Assembly (NCBI GenBank): GCA_023433445.1 | Contig: JAEZCS010000055.1 | Span: forward strand, 1 to 51,761 | Source of the DNA: Pseudomonadota bacterium | Lineage (GTDB): Bacteria; Pseudomonadota; Alphaproteobacteria; Sphingomonadales; Sphingomonadaceae | Direction of reading: 5' to 3' | DNA length: 51,761 nucleotides | Shown here: in pieces, positions 8,335-16,958 of the stretch | Numbering within the stretch: position 1 is the first letter of the stretch | Layout: every line of letters begins with the position of its first letter | Notes under the pieces: model-generated | The model's input: the letters and a program-made list of their open reading frames with translations, nothing else | Told to the model about the DNA's origin: nothing | Database searches by the model: none | Position numbers and translations under genes: made by a program

Positions 8335-9588
8335 ATGGCGCTGGCGCGGGAGATGTTCGACGTCGCCCTGTCCGCAGTGTCGGCCGAACGCTGCCTGCCG
8401 TCGCATCTGCCGCCGGTGCCGGAAGGACGGCGGCTGGTGCTGGCAGTGGGAAAGGCCGGGGCGGCAATGGCCAGCGTGGCGATGCGCCATTCGCCGCCGG
8501 GTACGCAGGCGATCGTCCTTATCCCCTACGGCCACGGACTGCCGCCCGGCACCTTGCCCGCCGACGCGCTGATCATTGAGGCGGGGCACCCCCTGCCCGA
8601 CGAGCATGGCCTGCACGCGGCGCAGATGATCCAGGAAGCCGTGCGCGGACTTGGCGAGCAGGACCAATTGCTGGCGCTGATCTCGGGGGGCGGGTCTGCC
8701 TTGCTCACGCTGCCGGTGGATGGCGTGTCACTGGATGACAAGCGCCGCGTGACGCGGGAGTTGCTGCTATGCGGGGCGACCATCTCTCAGATCAACTGCG
8801 TGCGAACGCATCTGTCCCAGGTGAAGGGGGGGCGTCTTGCCGCGCTGGCGCACCCGGCGCAGGTCGTCACCCTGGCCTTTTCCGATGTGCCGGGGGATGA
8901 TCCCGCACTGATCGCGTCCGGCCCAACCGTGGCGGATCGCACCACCCTGGCCGATGCGCGCCGGGTGATCGAGCGCTATCGCATCACCGTCCCGGACAAT
9001 GTGATGGCGGTGCTCAACGACGATCGCCATGCGACGCCGCGGCCCGGATCGCCGGAACTCGCGCGGGCGGATACGCGCATCGTGGCGCGCAACCGCATGG
9101 CGCTGGAGGCTGCGGGAGAGGTGGCAAGGGCTGCGGGATATATGCCGGTCTATCTGGGCGACGACCTGGAAGGGGATGCGACCGAACTTGGCATTGTTCA
9201 CGCCGCGCTCGCCCTGCACCATCAGCGCAAGGGGGGGCGCTGGGCTTTGCTGTCGGGCGGAGAAACCACGGTGCTGGTCGGCAACCCGTCGGGCAGCGGA
9301 GGGCGCAACAGCGAATATATGCTGAGCCTTGCCATGTCGCTGGATGCCGCGCCGGGCATTTCCGCGCTGGCGTGTGACACGGACGGCATTGATGGCGTGG
9401 GAGGGCACGCAGGCGCCATTGTTGACGAAGGCACATTGGCGCGCGCAAGAGCGGCCGGCATGTCAGCGAGTGGCATGCTGCGCGAGAATAACAGCTTTGG
9501 CTTTTTCGAAACGCTGGGCGATCTGGTGTTTACTGGCCCCACCCGCACCAACGTCAACGATTTTCGCGCGATCCTGATCGACGGCTAG
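8335..9588 (+). CDS. Glycerate 2-kinase, MOFRL family (copy 1)
   Basis: DUF4147/MOFRL-family glycerate kinase that phosphorylates D-glycerate to 2-phosphoglycerate. It carries AVGKAGAAMA near the N-terminus, GHPLPDEHG, the glycine-rich SGGGSALLTLP loop, QINCVRTHLSQVKGGRLA, and in the C-terminal MOFRL domain SGGETTVLV, GGRNSEYMLSLA and DTDGIDG. The length of 417 residues is normal. The ATG at 8335 sits eight bases after AGAAAG; the frame extends to a TTG at 8302, which is possible. The stop overlaps the convergent GntR gene by four bases. A second, diverged copy lies at 15613-16932. Confidence 0.87.
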   Translation: MALAREMFDVALSAVSAERCLPSHLPPVPEGRRLVLAVGKAGAAMASVAMRHSPPGTQAIVLIPYGHGLPPGTLPADALIIEAGHPLPDEHGLHAAQMIQEAVRGLGEQDQLLALISGGGSALLTLPVDGVSLDDKRRVTRELLLCGATISQINCVRTHLSQVKGGRLAALAHPAQVVTLAFSDVPGDDPALIASGPTVADRTTLADARRVIERYRITVPDNVMAVLNDDRHATPRPGSPELARADTRIVARNRMALEAAGEVARAAGYMPVYLGDDLEGDATELGIVHAALALHHQRKGGRWALLSGGETTVLVGNPSGSGGRNSEYMLSLAMSLDAAPGISALACDTDGIDGVGGHAGAIVDEGTLARARAAGMSASGMLRENNSFGFFETLGDLVFTGPTRTNVNDFRAILIDG

Positions 9589-10310
9589 GTAGTTGCATCC
9601 TGCATCTTCCAGGCGGCGCCGATGGCAAAATGGCTGAGGATCAGATCGTCAGCCATGGCCGCATCGCCAGCGCGGACAGCCTCATAGATCTTGCGGTGGT
9701 GATCGACCAGAAAGTTCCGCGCCTTGGGGCTGTCGGCGATGCGCCTGCGCCTTTCGACATGCGAGCGTTCCAGCAGGTGCGTTATCGTGCCGTAGACCGT
9801 TGACAGCGCCGGGGAATGTGCAGCGGCGACCAGCTGCGTGTGGAAACGAAGATCAGCGTGGCCTCCTCCCGACACGTCATCGATCGTCGCTTCGATCTCT
9901 TCAAGCGCCTTTTCAAGATTGCGCTGGTCTTCGGGCGTCGCGCGCGTGCAGGCAAGGCGCAGGGCCTGCCGCTCCAACGCGATGCGGACTTCGACAATGT
10001 CCTCAATGATCGCGGGCTGCTGCGCCAAAGCCAGCGAGAAGAATTCGCCCAGAACCAAGGCGTCGGGCACGCGGACGGTGCTGGCGCGTCCGTGCCGCGT
10101 TTCCAGCACGCCGATCATCTCCATCGCCCGCACGGCTTCGCGCACCGCGGGGCGGCTCACGCCCAGGCTCAGCGCCAGTTCCCGTTCGCTCGGCAGGCGA
10201 TGCCCTGTCTCTACACCGCCATTCACCAGCAAGTCGCGCAGATGTTCGAGCACCCTGCGATATCCAGAAGTCTCCGGCTCTGTAGTGATGGCGGCACACT
10301 CGATGGTCAT
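9585..10310 (-). CDS. FadR/GntR family transcriptional regulator (FCD domain)
   Basis: A 241-residue regulator. The N-terminal winged helix-turn-helix (about 17-80) has RLPSERELALSLGVSRPAVREAVRAMEMIGVLETRHG, the GntR signature. The C-terminal all-alpha FCD domain (about 95-230) contains the acidic/His metal-ligand positions expected for the family (ADLRFHTQLVAAAHS, DHHRKIYEAV). FCD regulators usually sense sugar acids or other carboxylates, which fits the glycerate, hydroxypyruvate and uptake genes around it. It is divergent from the secreted PD40 gene at 10443 and convergent with glycerate kinase 1. Confidence 0.88.
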   Translation of the reverse strand: MTIECAAITTEPETSGYRRVLEHLRDLLVNGGVETGHRLPSERELALSLGVSRPAVREAVRAMEMIGVLETRHGRASTVRVPDALVLGEFFSLALAQQPAIIEDIVEVRIALERQALRLACTRATPEDQRNLEKALEEIEATIDDVSGGGHADLRFHTQLVAAAHSPALSTVYGTITHLLERSHVERRRRIADSPKARNFLVDHHRKIYEAVRAGDAAMADDLILSHFAIGAAWKMQDATT

Positions 10311-10385
10311 GCCGTCGCTTTACAGTCGGCTGCGTTTCCTGACCAGCGGTTAGTGCGCTGTCCATATGGTGAAACATCCGTGACG

Positions 10386-10416
10386 CCAGCTTGACTTGCG
10401 GCGGTCTGCAAGCTGG
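10386..10416. promoter_or_regulatory. Inverted repeat upstream of PD40 gene 2
   Basis: CCAGCTTG (10386-10393) and CAAGCTGG (10409-10416) are perfect inverted arms separated by 15 bases. They end 26 bases before the PD40 start, in the divergent gap shared with the FCD regulator gene. The repeat could be an operator or a leader hairpin; the sequence alone does not decide. Confidence 0.3.
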
Positions 10417-10442
10417 TTGCGAAGGCATAAGGAGGACGATCA

Positions 10443-11510
10443 ATGAAGGCAAAGCATGTGTTGGCCACTGCGTTACTTGCGGCAGTGCCCTTGTCCGCGC
10501 TCTCGGCGCAGACCTTTACGCGCGGTGAGGCCGTGCCCGCGACGCTGCCGCTGGGGAACAAGCCCGGCAACCCCATTCAGGACATGCCGCCCGGACAGCG
10601 CCTGATTTCCGCATTCGGGGAACGACCCGTTTTCTCGGCTAAGGGAGACAAACTGGCCTTCATTGGCAAATCCTATGGTGATGCCTTTGAATATGACATG
10701 GTGACCGGCCGTACGCGGAACCTGACAAGCCACGCCGCCAGCGAAGGCTATTTGCGAATCCATTATCTTCCTGACGGCGGCCATTTGCTACTTGGCCCCC
10801 GTGTCCTGGGCAAGACGCGGGAAGAAACCCGCCATGGCCGTATCGAACTGTTCTGGATGGATGCCCAGGCGATGAGCGCGCCAGTTCCGTTGGGCATCAC
10901 CGTGTTCGAAGGAATAGCGGTGAGCCCGCGCAGCAACATGGTGGCATGGGCCCAGGTGAAGGCGCCGGCTGACGGCAAGCCAGCATCGACGACCATCTAT
11001 ACCGGGCGCGTGGCCGTTAACGGGCAGTCGGCAAAGCTGGAAGACGTGCGGGAAATCGTGACGACGACTGATTGCTTCGTTGAAGCGCAGGACTTTTTGC
11101 CGGGCGACAAGGGGCTGACCATGCCCTGCTATTTTCACGGTAAAGGGCCGACGGGTGTAGAGACCAAAGTTCTTTCGGTTGATTTCGCGACCAAGAAGAT
11201 CACGGAATATCCAACGCCTTCTACCATCTATAACGAAGTTGAGGGGATTTTCCCTGACGGCAAGCGGACCCTGGTCGAATGCGCGCAGGACCGTTCAAAG
11301 GGCATGGATCTTTGCGTACTGGACCTTGATCCCAAGAAGCCGCGCTACACGCGCATGACGAACATCGTGCAATATGGTGGCTGGAAATATGGCAACCCCG
11401 TCGTGCGCCCGGATGGCCGAATGATCGCGGCGCAGGTTGGATCGGCCGACGTGATCGACGCAGGTGTCGGTCAAGGCATTGTATTGATGGATCTCGCCCC
11501 GGACTTCTGA
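10443..11510 (+). CDS. Secreted PD40 (TolB-like beta-propeller) protein, paralogue
   Basis: A 355-residue exported propeller protein with a clean signal peptide (KAKHVLATALLAAVPLSALSAQ, cleavage near residue 23). Propeller repeats include VFSAKGDKLAFIGKSYGD and a late VRPDGRMIAAQ. It aligns with the protein at 1879-3039 along its length: RLIS/RLLD, RIHYLPD/RIFYLPD, RIELFWM/RTELFWM and TPSxxNE/TPSxxNE then FPD. No enzymatic domain is visible. A strong AAGGAGG site precedes the ATG. It stands alone between a divergent FCD regulator and a convergent GHL6 gene, so the regulator may control it. Confidence 0.75.
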   Translation: MKAKHVLATALLAAVPLSALSAQTFTRGEAVPATLPLGNKPGNPIQDMPPGQRLISAFGERPVFSAKGDKLAFIGKSYGDAFEYDMVTGRTRNLTSHAASEGYLRIHYLPDGGHLLLGPRVLGKTREETRHGRIELFWMDAQAMSAPVPLGITVFEGIAVSPRSNMVAWAQVKAPADGKPASTTIYTGRVAVNGQSAKLEDVREIVTTTDCFVEAQDFLPGDKGLTMPCYFHGKGPTGVETKVLSVDFATKKITEYPTPSTIYNEVEGIFPDGKRTLVECAQDRSKGMDLCVLDLDPKKPRYTRMTNIVQYGGWKYGNPVVRPDGRMIAAQVGSADVIDAGVGQGIVLMDLAPDF

Positions 11511-11523
11511 CCGGGCTCAGGAT

Positions 11524-11553
11524 GGGGGAGGGGCGGCCAGCGGCCTCTCCCCC
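11524..11553. terminator. Hairpin between convergent genes
   Basis: Outer arms GGGGGAG (11524-11530) and CTCCCCC (11547-11553) enclose an inner GGCC-AGC-GGCC stem-loop. It lies between the stops of the PD40 gene and the convergent GHL6 gene and could end transcription from both sides. There is no T run. Confidence 0.55.
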
Positions 11554-11562
11554 GTCCGAACG

Positions 11563-13719
11563 TCAGCTCATTGTGAGCTGCACCGCCTCGAATGTGTCGA
11601 CGGGCGGCAGATCGAACCACAGATGATCCCGGTCACCGGCACGCCGCTTGCCCCTGACCATCTTCCCAGCCACCAGCATCCGGGCTGTGTCGCCCACCGG
11701 ACCACGGACACCAAGCTTCAGGCCATGGGCGACCACCGGATCGCCATAATGGGTGTTGCGCTGGCCCGAATAGTTTATGACGTGGACCAGCATCTTGCCC
11801 GTGGCTGGTTGCTGCATTGCCATCATCTCGATGGGGCCTGGGCCTTCCAGAAGAAGCTGCGGCGGCGGGGCGTAGCGAGCGATCAGGCTTTCGAACAACA
11901 GCCGGTGCGCGTCCATCCCGTCTCGATAATAGAGCCAGTCGGGCAGCCAAGGGACATGGACATGATGTCCCTTGCCATAAGGCATCACCAGCGCGCCCGC
12001 GTCGTCGCGCGCGGCTTCGCCGGGTTGGGCATAGGCGAATTCGGGTGGGCCAAAGCGCTGGTCCGGCGCGAACGGGATCAAGCTCGTCGCGCCGCTGCGC
12101 GGTGTAACCGGGAAGAATGTTTCGTCGATGGGCATTCGGCCCGGCCCCATGGGAATGGCCGCCTTGCTCATGTCGAGCGACCAGCCGTGGCCGTCGCGCG
12201 GCTGGCTAAAGCTGCCTACCGGGCTTGATTTCATGGCCGGGCTGCTCCGCGGCTTGCCGTCTTTGCCCAGCGCGCCCGTATAGCCGGTGGCGATGATCAG
12301 GCCGCCAGCCTCTACGAAGGCATCGAGCGCGGCGGCGTCGCCCTCATCAAGGCTCATGATATGCGGCATGATGATGACATCATAGGCGCGGTCTTTGGTC
12401 GCCTTGGCCACTTGCATGCCGTTGGTCATCCAAAAGGGCAGGCGTGCATCGACCAGCGCCTGATAAGCGCCCCGCTGTGCATTACTACTGTAGCGGGCGA
12501 GCCCCGTGCCGGCTGACTGGAAGATGGAGCCCATATTGTAGAGGGCGATCCTCGCGCCCGGCTCCAGCCCTGCATAGTGCTGCTCATTGGCCGCGTGCCA
12601 ATGGAATAGCCGCGAAATTGGCGGCAGGAAGCGGGGATCGTCCTGATCGCCCAGCGTCCCCATCAAATAAAGGTCGAGCTTGGTCCCAGTGCCGAGCGCC
12701 TGGGCGAAGCGCAGCATGTGGTTTTGGGTGCTTTCCGTCACCTGCCGCCATGGATAGTCCATATGCGCGGCAGATGTCGCGGAGAAAGCCTTGCCTGGCG
12801 CAAGCGCCATCAAGGCGCGCGTCTGTTCTCCCATCGCGTGAGGCCATTCCGGCGCTTTGCGTGAGACGCGCCGCTGCACTTCTCCGCGCGCGACGACGCC
12901 GCCGAAAAAGTCCATCAGTGGCACATTAGGCCGTGCTGCCTTGATAACGTCGCGCGCTTTGGCTGACAGTTCGGCCATGATGCGCGACTGAAACTGTTGA
13001 TAGGCGCCCCAATTGGGATCTGTCCCGTCATCGGTCCGGGGAAGATCCAGCTTGTAAAGGTCGCGGAACCGGCGCTTGCAATTGTCACATACGCAAATGC
13101 CATGATCGACGTTGGAATAGTCGGTACGGACAAAGGCCGTCATGTTGAAGAACAGGCCGTCGACGTCGTGACGTTCGACTCCTTCCTTCAGGATTTGCAG
13201 GCTGTAATCCTGCGCCCACCCACCATTGGGACACGCCTGGTAGGTCCCGGCATATTCGCGCGGAGTGCCGTCGCGGTTGCGCATGAACCAGTCTGGATGC
13301 GCATCATAAGCAGGCTTCGTAGCCTTGGAGAGATCGAAGCGTCCGATATAGGCCAGGCCCTCCGCATGGGCGGCGGCGACCATTTCCCCCGCAAAATCGC
13401 TCTTCATGAATGGGTTGCGATAGTGGAGCGGCAGTTGGGTAGGGTAAAAGGCGACAATGCCGCCGATGTTCGACACGATGACGTTCGCCCCGAACGCGCG
13501 GGTTTCGCGGGCGATCGTACGGGGGTCTTCGAGCGCGTCGATTTCGCGCAGGTTGGTCTGGAGGATGCGATATTCATGTTCCCACCATCGCCGCCGATCG
13601 AAGCTGCCACTGGTCACAGCAGCCCAGCTTTGATTGGGGAGAGCGCTCACCATTGCTGTCGCGGGCAGGGCGCGCACGAGGTCGCGGCGCGAAATCCCGC
13701 CGTTCGCTTTCAATTCCAT
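11563..13719 (-). CDS. Tat-exported GHL6-like putative glycoside hydrolase (copy 1)
   Basis: A 718-residue protein whose N-terminus SRRDLVRALPATAMVSALP is a Tat signal. The following TIM-barrel region resembles hypothetical glycosyl hydrolase 6 (GHL6) and alpha-amylase-like barrels: VIVSNIGGIVAFYPTQLP (about 80-97), AHPDWFMRNRDG, VDGLFFNM and CVCDNCKRRF. A C-x-C-x-x-C cluster near residues 200-210 suggests a structural metal. The second half has an alpha/beta part like the GH42 trimerisation/glutamine-amidotransferase-like domain (IIMPHIMSLDEGDAAALDAFVEAGG). It probably acts on a glycoside in the periplasm. The GAGGAA site fixes the start. It is divergent from the LctP operon. Confidence 0.7.
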   Translation of the reverse strand: MELKANGGISRRDLVRALPATAMVSALPNQSWAAVTSGSFDRRRWWEHEYRILQTNLREIDALEDPRTIARETRAFGANVIVSNIGGIVAFYPTQLPLHYRNPFMKSDFAGEMVAAAHAEGLAYIGRFDLSKATKPAYDAHPDWFMRNRDGTPREYAGTYQACPNGGWAQDYSLQILKEGVERHDVDGLFFNMTAFVRTDYSNVDHGICVCDNCKRRFRDLYKLDLPRTDDGTDPNWGAYQQFQSRIMAELSAKARDVIKAARPNVPLMDFFGGVVARGEVQRRVSRKAPEWPHAMGEQTRALMALAPGKAFSATSAAHMDYPWRQVTESTQNHMLRFAQALGTGTKLDLYLMGTLGDQDDPRFLPPISRLFHWHAANEQHYAGLEPGARIALYNMGSIFQSAGTGLARYSSNAQRGAYQALVDARLPFWMTNGMQVAKATKDRAYDVIIMPHIMSLDEGDAAALDAFVEAGGLIIATGYTGALGKDGKPRSSPAMKSSPVGSFSQPRDGHGWSLDMSKAAIPMGPGRMPIDETFFPVTPRSGATSLIPFAPDQRFGPPEFAYAQPGEAARDDAGALVMPYGKGHHVHVPWLPDWLYYRDGMDAHRLLFESLIARYAPPPQLLLEGPGPIEMMAMQQPATGKMLVHVINYSGQRNTHYGDPVVAHGLKLGVRGPVGDTARMLVAGKMVRGKRRAGDRDHLWFDLPPVDTFEAVQLTMS

Positions 13720-13806
13720 GCTTCCTCATGCTCCTGATCTATTTCGGACGTCCAAGGTCCAGTCTGCCCCAGCAGCGTTAGGCCGACAATCATCCTGCGA
13801 TCGGCG

Positions 13807-13821
13807 TTCCGCATCGCGGAA
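13807..13821. promoter_or_regulatory. Perfect 15-base palindrome, candidate operator
   Basis: TTCCGCATCGCGGAA is a perfect 6+3+6 palindrome in the 218-base divergent gap between the GHL6 gene and the LctP operon, so it is well placed to control both. It resembles the palindrome at 29557-29571 (12 of 15 bases). The cognate regulator is unknown; the FCD and IclR proteins of this region are candidates. Confidence 0.35.
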
Positions 13822-13937
13822 AGGCGAGTTTCGCTCACATGCTCTCCAGCCTAGGGACGACTGGTCAAGAGTGCCGAAACGACAGCTGCGGCGTGATTGG
13901 ACCGGAAGTTGACCGAGAACAGGGCAAGGGTGGCGCG

Positions 13938-15608
13938 ATGATCTGGGCGCAGAATTATGATCCATTAGGCAACGGCTTGCTGTCCGCGCTGGTCGCCGCC
14001 ATCCCCGTGGCGGTGTTGCTTGGCGCGATCGGCCTGTTTCATGTCCGGGCGCACATCGCAGCGCTCATGGGGCTTGGCGCAGCTCTCGTCGTTGCGGTGC
14101 TGGCGTTCGGCATGCCTGCGGGCCTGGCGCTGCGCGCGGCGGGGTTTGGCGCGGCCTATGGGCTGTTGCCGATCGGCTGGATCGTGCTCAACATCATCTT
14201 CCTGTATCAGCTGACGGAGACAACCGGGCAGTTCCACGTGCTGCGCGGGGCGATTGCATCGATTACGGCGGACAGCCGCATGCAGCTTCTGCTGATCGCC
14301 TTCTGCTTTGGCGCATTTTTCGAAGGCGCGGCAGGGTTTGGCACGCCGGTTGCGGTAACAGGGGCGATGCTGATCGGGCTTGGCTTCACGCGCTTGCAGG
14401 CTTCCGGCCTGTCGCTGATCGCCAATACCGCGCCCGTGGCGTTCGGCGCGCTTGGGACGCCGCTGGTCACTCTGTCTGGCGTGACCGGTCTGCCGCTGAT
14501 GGAATTATCGGCGATGGTCGGACGCCAGATGACGCCCTTTGCCATCATCGTGCCCTTCTGGCTGCTGGTCGCCTATTGCGGATGGCGGCGGACGATGGAG
14601 GTGTTCCCGGCAGTGCTGGTTGCGGGCGTCAGCTTTGCGCTCGTGCAACTGCTCATTTCCAATCTTCACGGGCCCTGGCTCACCTCCATCGGCGCGGCGC
14701 TTGCCTCGATCGCCGCGCTGATCGCTTTTCTGCGGATTTGGCAGCCCGCGCGCATCATGCATGTGAACGAGGCGAAGCTCGCGGCAGGAGACGAACGGGA
14801 CGTTGCGGCGACGGCGGACGCGGCCAAGGCCCAGCCGCTGCATGACCCTGCCACCGTCCGCCGCGCGTGGATGCCGTGGATCATCCTGACCGGCTGCGTC
14901 TTCCTGTGGGGCCTCCCCTTCATGAAGCAGGGGCTGGACGCCATCTTTGCGCTGCGCCTGCCCTTTACCGGGCTGGATGGGGTGATCCAGCGGCTGCCCC
15001 CTGTCGTCACCGCGCCGGAATTTGAAAAGGCGGTCTATAATCTCAACCTCCTGTCGGCGACGGGCACAGCCATTCTGGTAGCAGCGCTTGCATCCGCACT
15101 GCTGCTGCGGGTGCCTGCGCGCACGATCGGCCTTGTCTATCTGCGTACATGGAAGCTGGTGCTGCCATCGCTGCTCACCATCGCGGCGATGCTGGCGCTG
15201 GGCTATCTCACCCGGTTTGGCGGCATCGACGCATCGATGGGGCTGGCCTTTGCAGCGACGGGCGTGCTCTATCCTTTCTTCGGCACCATGCTTGGCTGGC
15301 TGGGCGTTGCCGTGACCGGATCGGATACGGCATCGAACGTGCTGTTCGGCGGATTGCAGAAGATCACCGCGGAACAGCTGGGCCTGCCACCCGTGTTGAT
15401 GGCCGGGGCGAACAGCGCGGGCGGCGTCATGGGCAAGATGATCGACGCGCAGAGCATCGTCGTTGCCTCCACCGCTACCCAATGGTTCGGGCAGGAAGGC
15501 CGCATCCTGCGCCATGTCTTCGTCCACAGCCTGGTGCTGGGCTCGCTGATCGGCCTGTTCGTGATGCTGCAAGCCTATGTCTATCCCTTCACCCTGCTGG
15601 TGCCCTGA
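13938..15608 (+). CDS. L-lactate permease family (LctP) transporter
   Basis: Inner-membrane permease of 556 residues, the normal LctP length, with about 12-14 hydrophobic segments. Family segments include FGAFFEGAAGFGTPVAVTGAML, NTAPVAFGALGTP, GVAVTGSDTASNVLFGGLQ and GANSAGGVMGKMIDAQSIVVA. LctP proteins carry L-lactate, D-lactate or glycolate with protons. Next to glycerate-forming enzymes and without a lactate dehydrogenase in the window, a hydroxy acid such as glycolate or glycerate is a more likely substrate (inference). The ATG at 13938 follows AAGGGTGGCGCG; the frame extends upstream but into the promoter region. The next gene starts four bases after the stop. Confidence 0.87.
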   Translation: MIWAQNYDPLGNGLLSALVAAIPVAVLLGAIGLFHVRAHIAALMGLGAALVVAVLAFGMPAGLALRAAGFGAAYGLLPIGWIVLNIIFLYQLTETTGQFHVLRGAIASITADSRMQLLLIAFCFGAFFEGAAGFGTPVAVTGAMLIGLGFTRLQASGLSLIANTAPVAFGALGTPLVTLSGVTGLPLMELSAMVGRQMTPFAIIVPFWLLVAYCGWRRTMEVFPAVLVAGVSFALVQLLISNLHGPWLTSIGAALASIAALIAFLRIWQPARIMHVNEAKLAAGDERDVAATADAAKAQPLHDPATVRRAWMPWIILTGCVFLWGLPFMKQGLDAIFALRLPFTGLDGVIQRLPPVVTAPEFEKAVYNLNLLSATGTAILVAALASALLLRVPARTIGLVYLRTWKLVLPSLLTIAAMLALGYLTRFGGIDASMGLAFAATGVLYPFFGTMLGWLGVAVTGSDTASNVLFGGLQKITAEQLGLPPVLMAGANSAGGVMGKMIDAQSIVVASTATQWFGQEGRILRHVFVHSLVLGSLIGLFVMLQAYVYPFTLLVP

Positions 15609-15612
15609 CCAT

Positions 15613-16932
15613 ATGCGTGATCTTCCACAGGCGGCGGCTGTCCGGGCTCTGCTGAAGAATATTTACGTGGAGGCACTGGAGGCAGTCCGCGGGGAAAGAC
15701 TGGTCGAAGGTCTTGGCGCGCCGCAGGGTGACCACTGGCGCATCAGCCACAGGGGCAAAGTCATCGACTGGCCCCTGCACCCGGAAGGCCGCATCGTCGT
15801 GATCGGTGCAGGGAAAGCGGCCGGGTCTTTGGCAAAGGGGCTGGAAACGCTGCTTGGCGACCGGATTTCGGACGGTTGCATCATCGTGAAACATGGCCAT
15901 GCCGAACCGCTGCTGACACGTATCAGGCAGCGTCAGGCCGGCCATCCCATTCCCGACGCGCAAGGAGTGGAAGCGACCACCGAGACGCTGCGGACGGTCG
16001 AAGGGCGGACGGAGCGCGATACTGTCATCGTGTTGCTGACCGGCGGCGCGTCGGCACTGATGGTCGCGCCCGCCGATGGTGTGACGCTTGAGGAAAAGGC
16101 GGCGGCGACGGACCTGCTGCTGCGATCCGGGGCCTCGATTGAGGAGATCAACGCGGTGCGAAAGCGCCTGTCGCGCGTGAAGGGCGGCGGGCTGTTGGAG
16201 CATATTGGTCCCGCGTCGGTGCTGACGCTGCTGATGTCGGACATTCCCAGTGGCGACCTTTGCATGATCGGATCGGGGCCGACCATCGCGCGCAGGGATG
16301 ATATCGCGAGTCCGATGGCAATTCTGGCGCGCTACGGGTTGGAGCAAGCGGTGCCCGCGTCTATCCGCGACGTGCTGGCGCAAGGGTCGTTGCCTGCTCC
16401 TCAAGCCGCAGGACGTCAGGAACAGCTGATGCTCGCGGATAGCGCCATGCTTGTCGAGGCGGTGCACAGCATAGCCGCGCGGGAGGGGCTGGCTGTCCGC
16501 AATGTTGATGCAGCCATGGCGGGCAACACGCACGATGCGGCGCTGAAGATGACAGCGGCTCTGCGGGGAGTGCCGCCGCAAGATCGCCCTGTGCTTCTGG
16601 TATCCGCCGGGGAAACGACATTGCAGGTGAAGGGCGACGGTCTGGGCGGGCGCAACCAGGAATATGCGCTGGTCGCAGCCTTGGCGCTGGCGGGGGAGAA
16701 CAATGCCGCGCTGCTCGCCGCTGGAACGGATGGCACTGACGGGCCTACCGATGCGGCAGGAGCATTTGCCGATGGCGCGCTGCACAAGCGAGCGGCAGCG
16801 GCGGGACTCGACGCGAAAGAGATGCTGGCGCGCAACGACAGCTACCACCTGTTCGATGCGACCGGCGACCTGTTCCGTACAGGGCCGACGGGAACCAACG
16901 TCATGGATCTGGTGCTGGGCATCGCGTTTTGA
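15613..16932 (+). CDS. Glycerate 2-kinase, MOFRL family (copy 2)
   Basis: A 439-residue DUF4147/MOFRL kinase. It has VIGAGKAAGSLAKGLE, GHPIPDAQG, LLTGGASALMVAP, EINAVRKRLSRVKGGGLLE, and in the MOFRL domain SAGETTLQV, GGRNQEYALVAALAL and GTDGTDGPTDAAGA. It converts D-glycerate to 2-phosphoglycerate, the last step of the route whose earlier enzymes follow downstream. It differs clearly from copy 1 at 8335-9588, so the pair is not a recent duplication. It is the second gene of the LctP operon. Confidence 0.88.
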   Translation: MRDLPQAAAVRALLKNIYVEALEAVRGERLVEGLGAPQGDHWRISHRGKVIDWPLHPEGRIVVIGAGKAAGSLAKGLETLLGDRISDGCIIVKHGHAEPLLTRIRQRQAGHPIPDAQGVEATTETLRTVEGRTERDTVIVLLTGGASALMVAPADGVTLEEKAAATDLLLRSGASIEEINAVRKRLSRVKGGGLLEHIGPASVLTLLMSDIPSGDLCMIGSGPTIARRDDIASPMAILARYGLEQAVPASIRDVLAQGSLPAPQAAGRQEQLMLADSAMLVEAVHSIAAREGLAVRNVDAAMAGNTHDAALKMTAALRGVPPQDRPVLLVSAGETTLQVKGDGLGGRNQEYALVAALALAGENNAALLAAGTDGTDGPTDAAGAFADGALHKRAAAAGLDAKEMLARNDSYHLFDATGDLFRTGPTGTNVMDLVLGIAF

Positions 16933-16958
16933 CCCGCACGATTTGAGAGAGAAGAGAT

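Noticed and set aside
13938..15608. Lactate utilisation operon from the LctP permease
   Set aside because: No LldD, LldEFG or lactate dehydrogenase is present nearby; the neighbours are glycerate and hydroxypyruvate enzymes.
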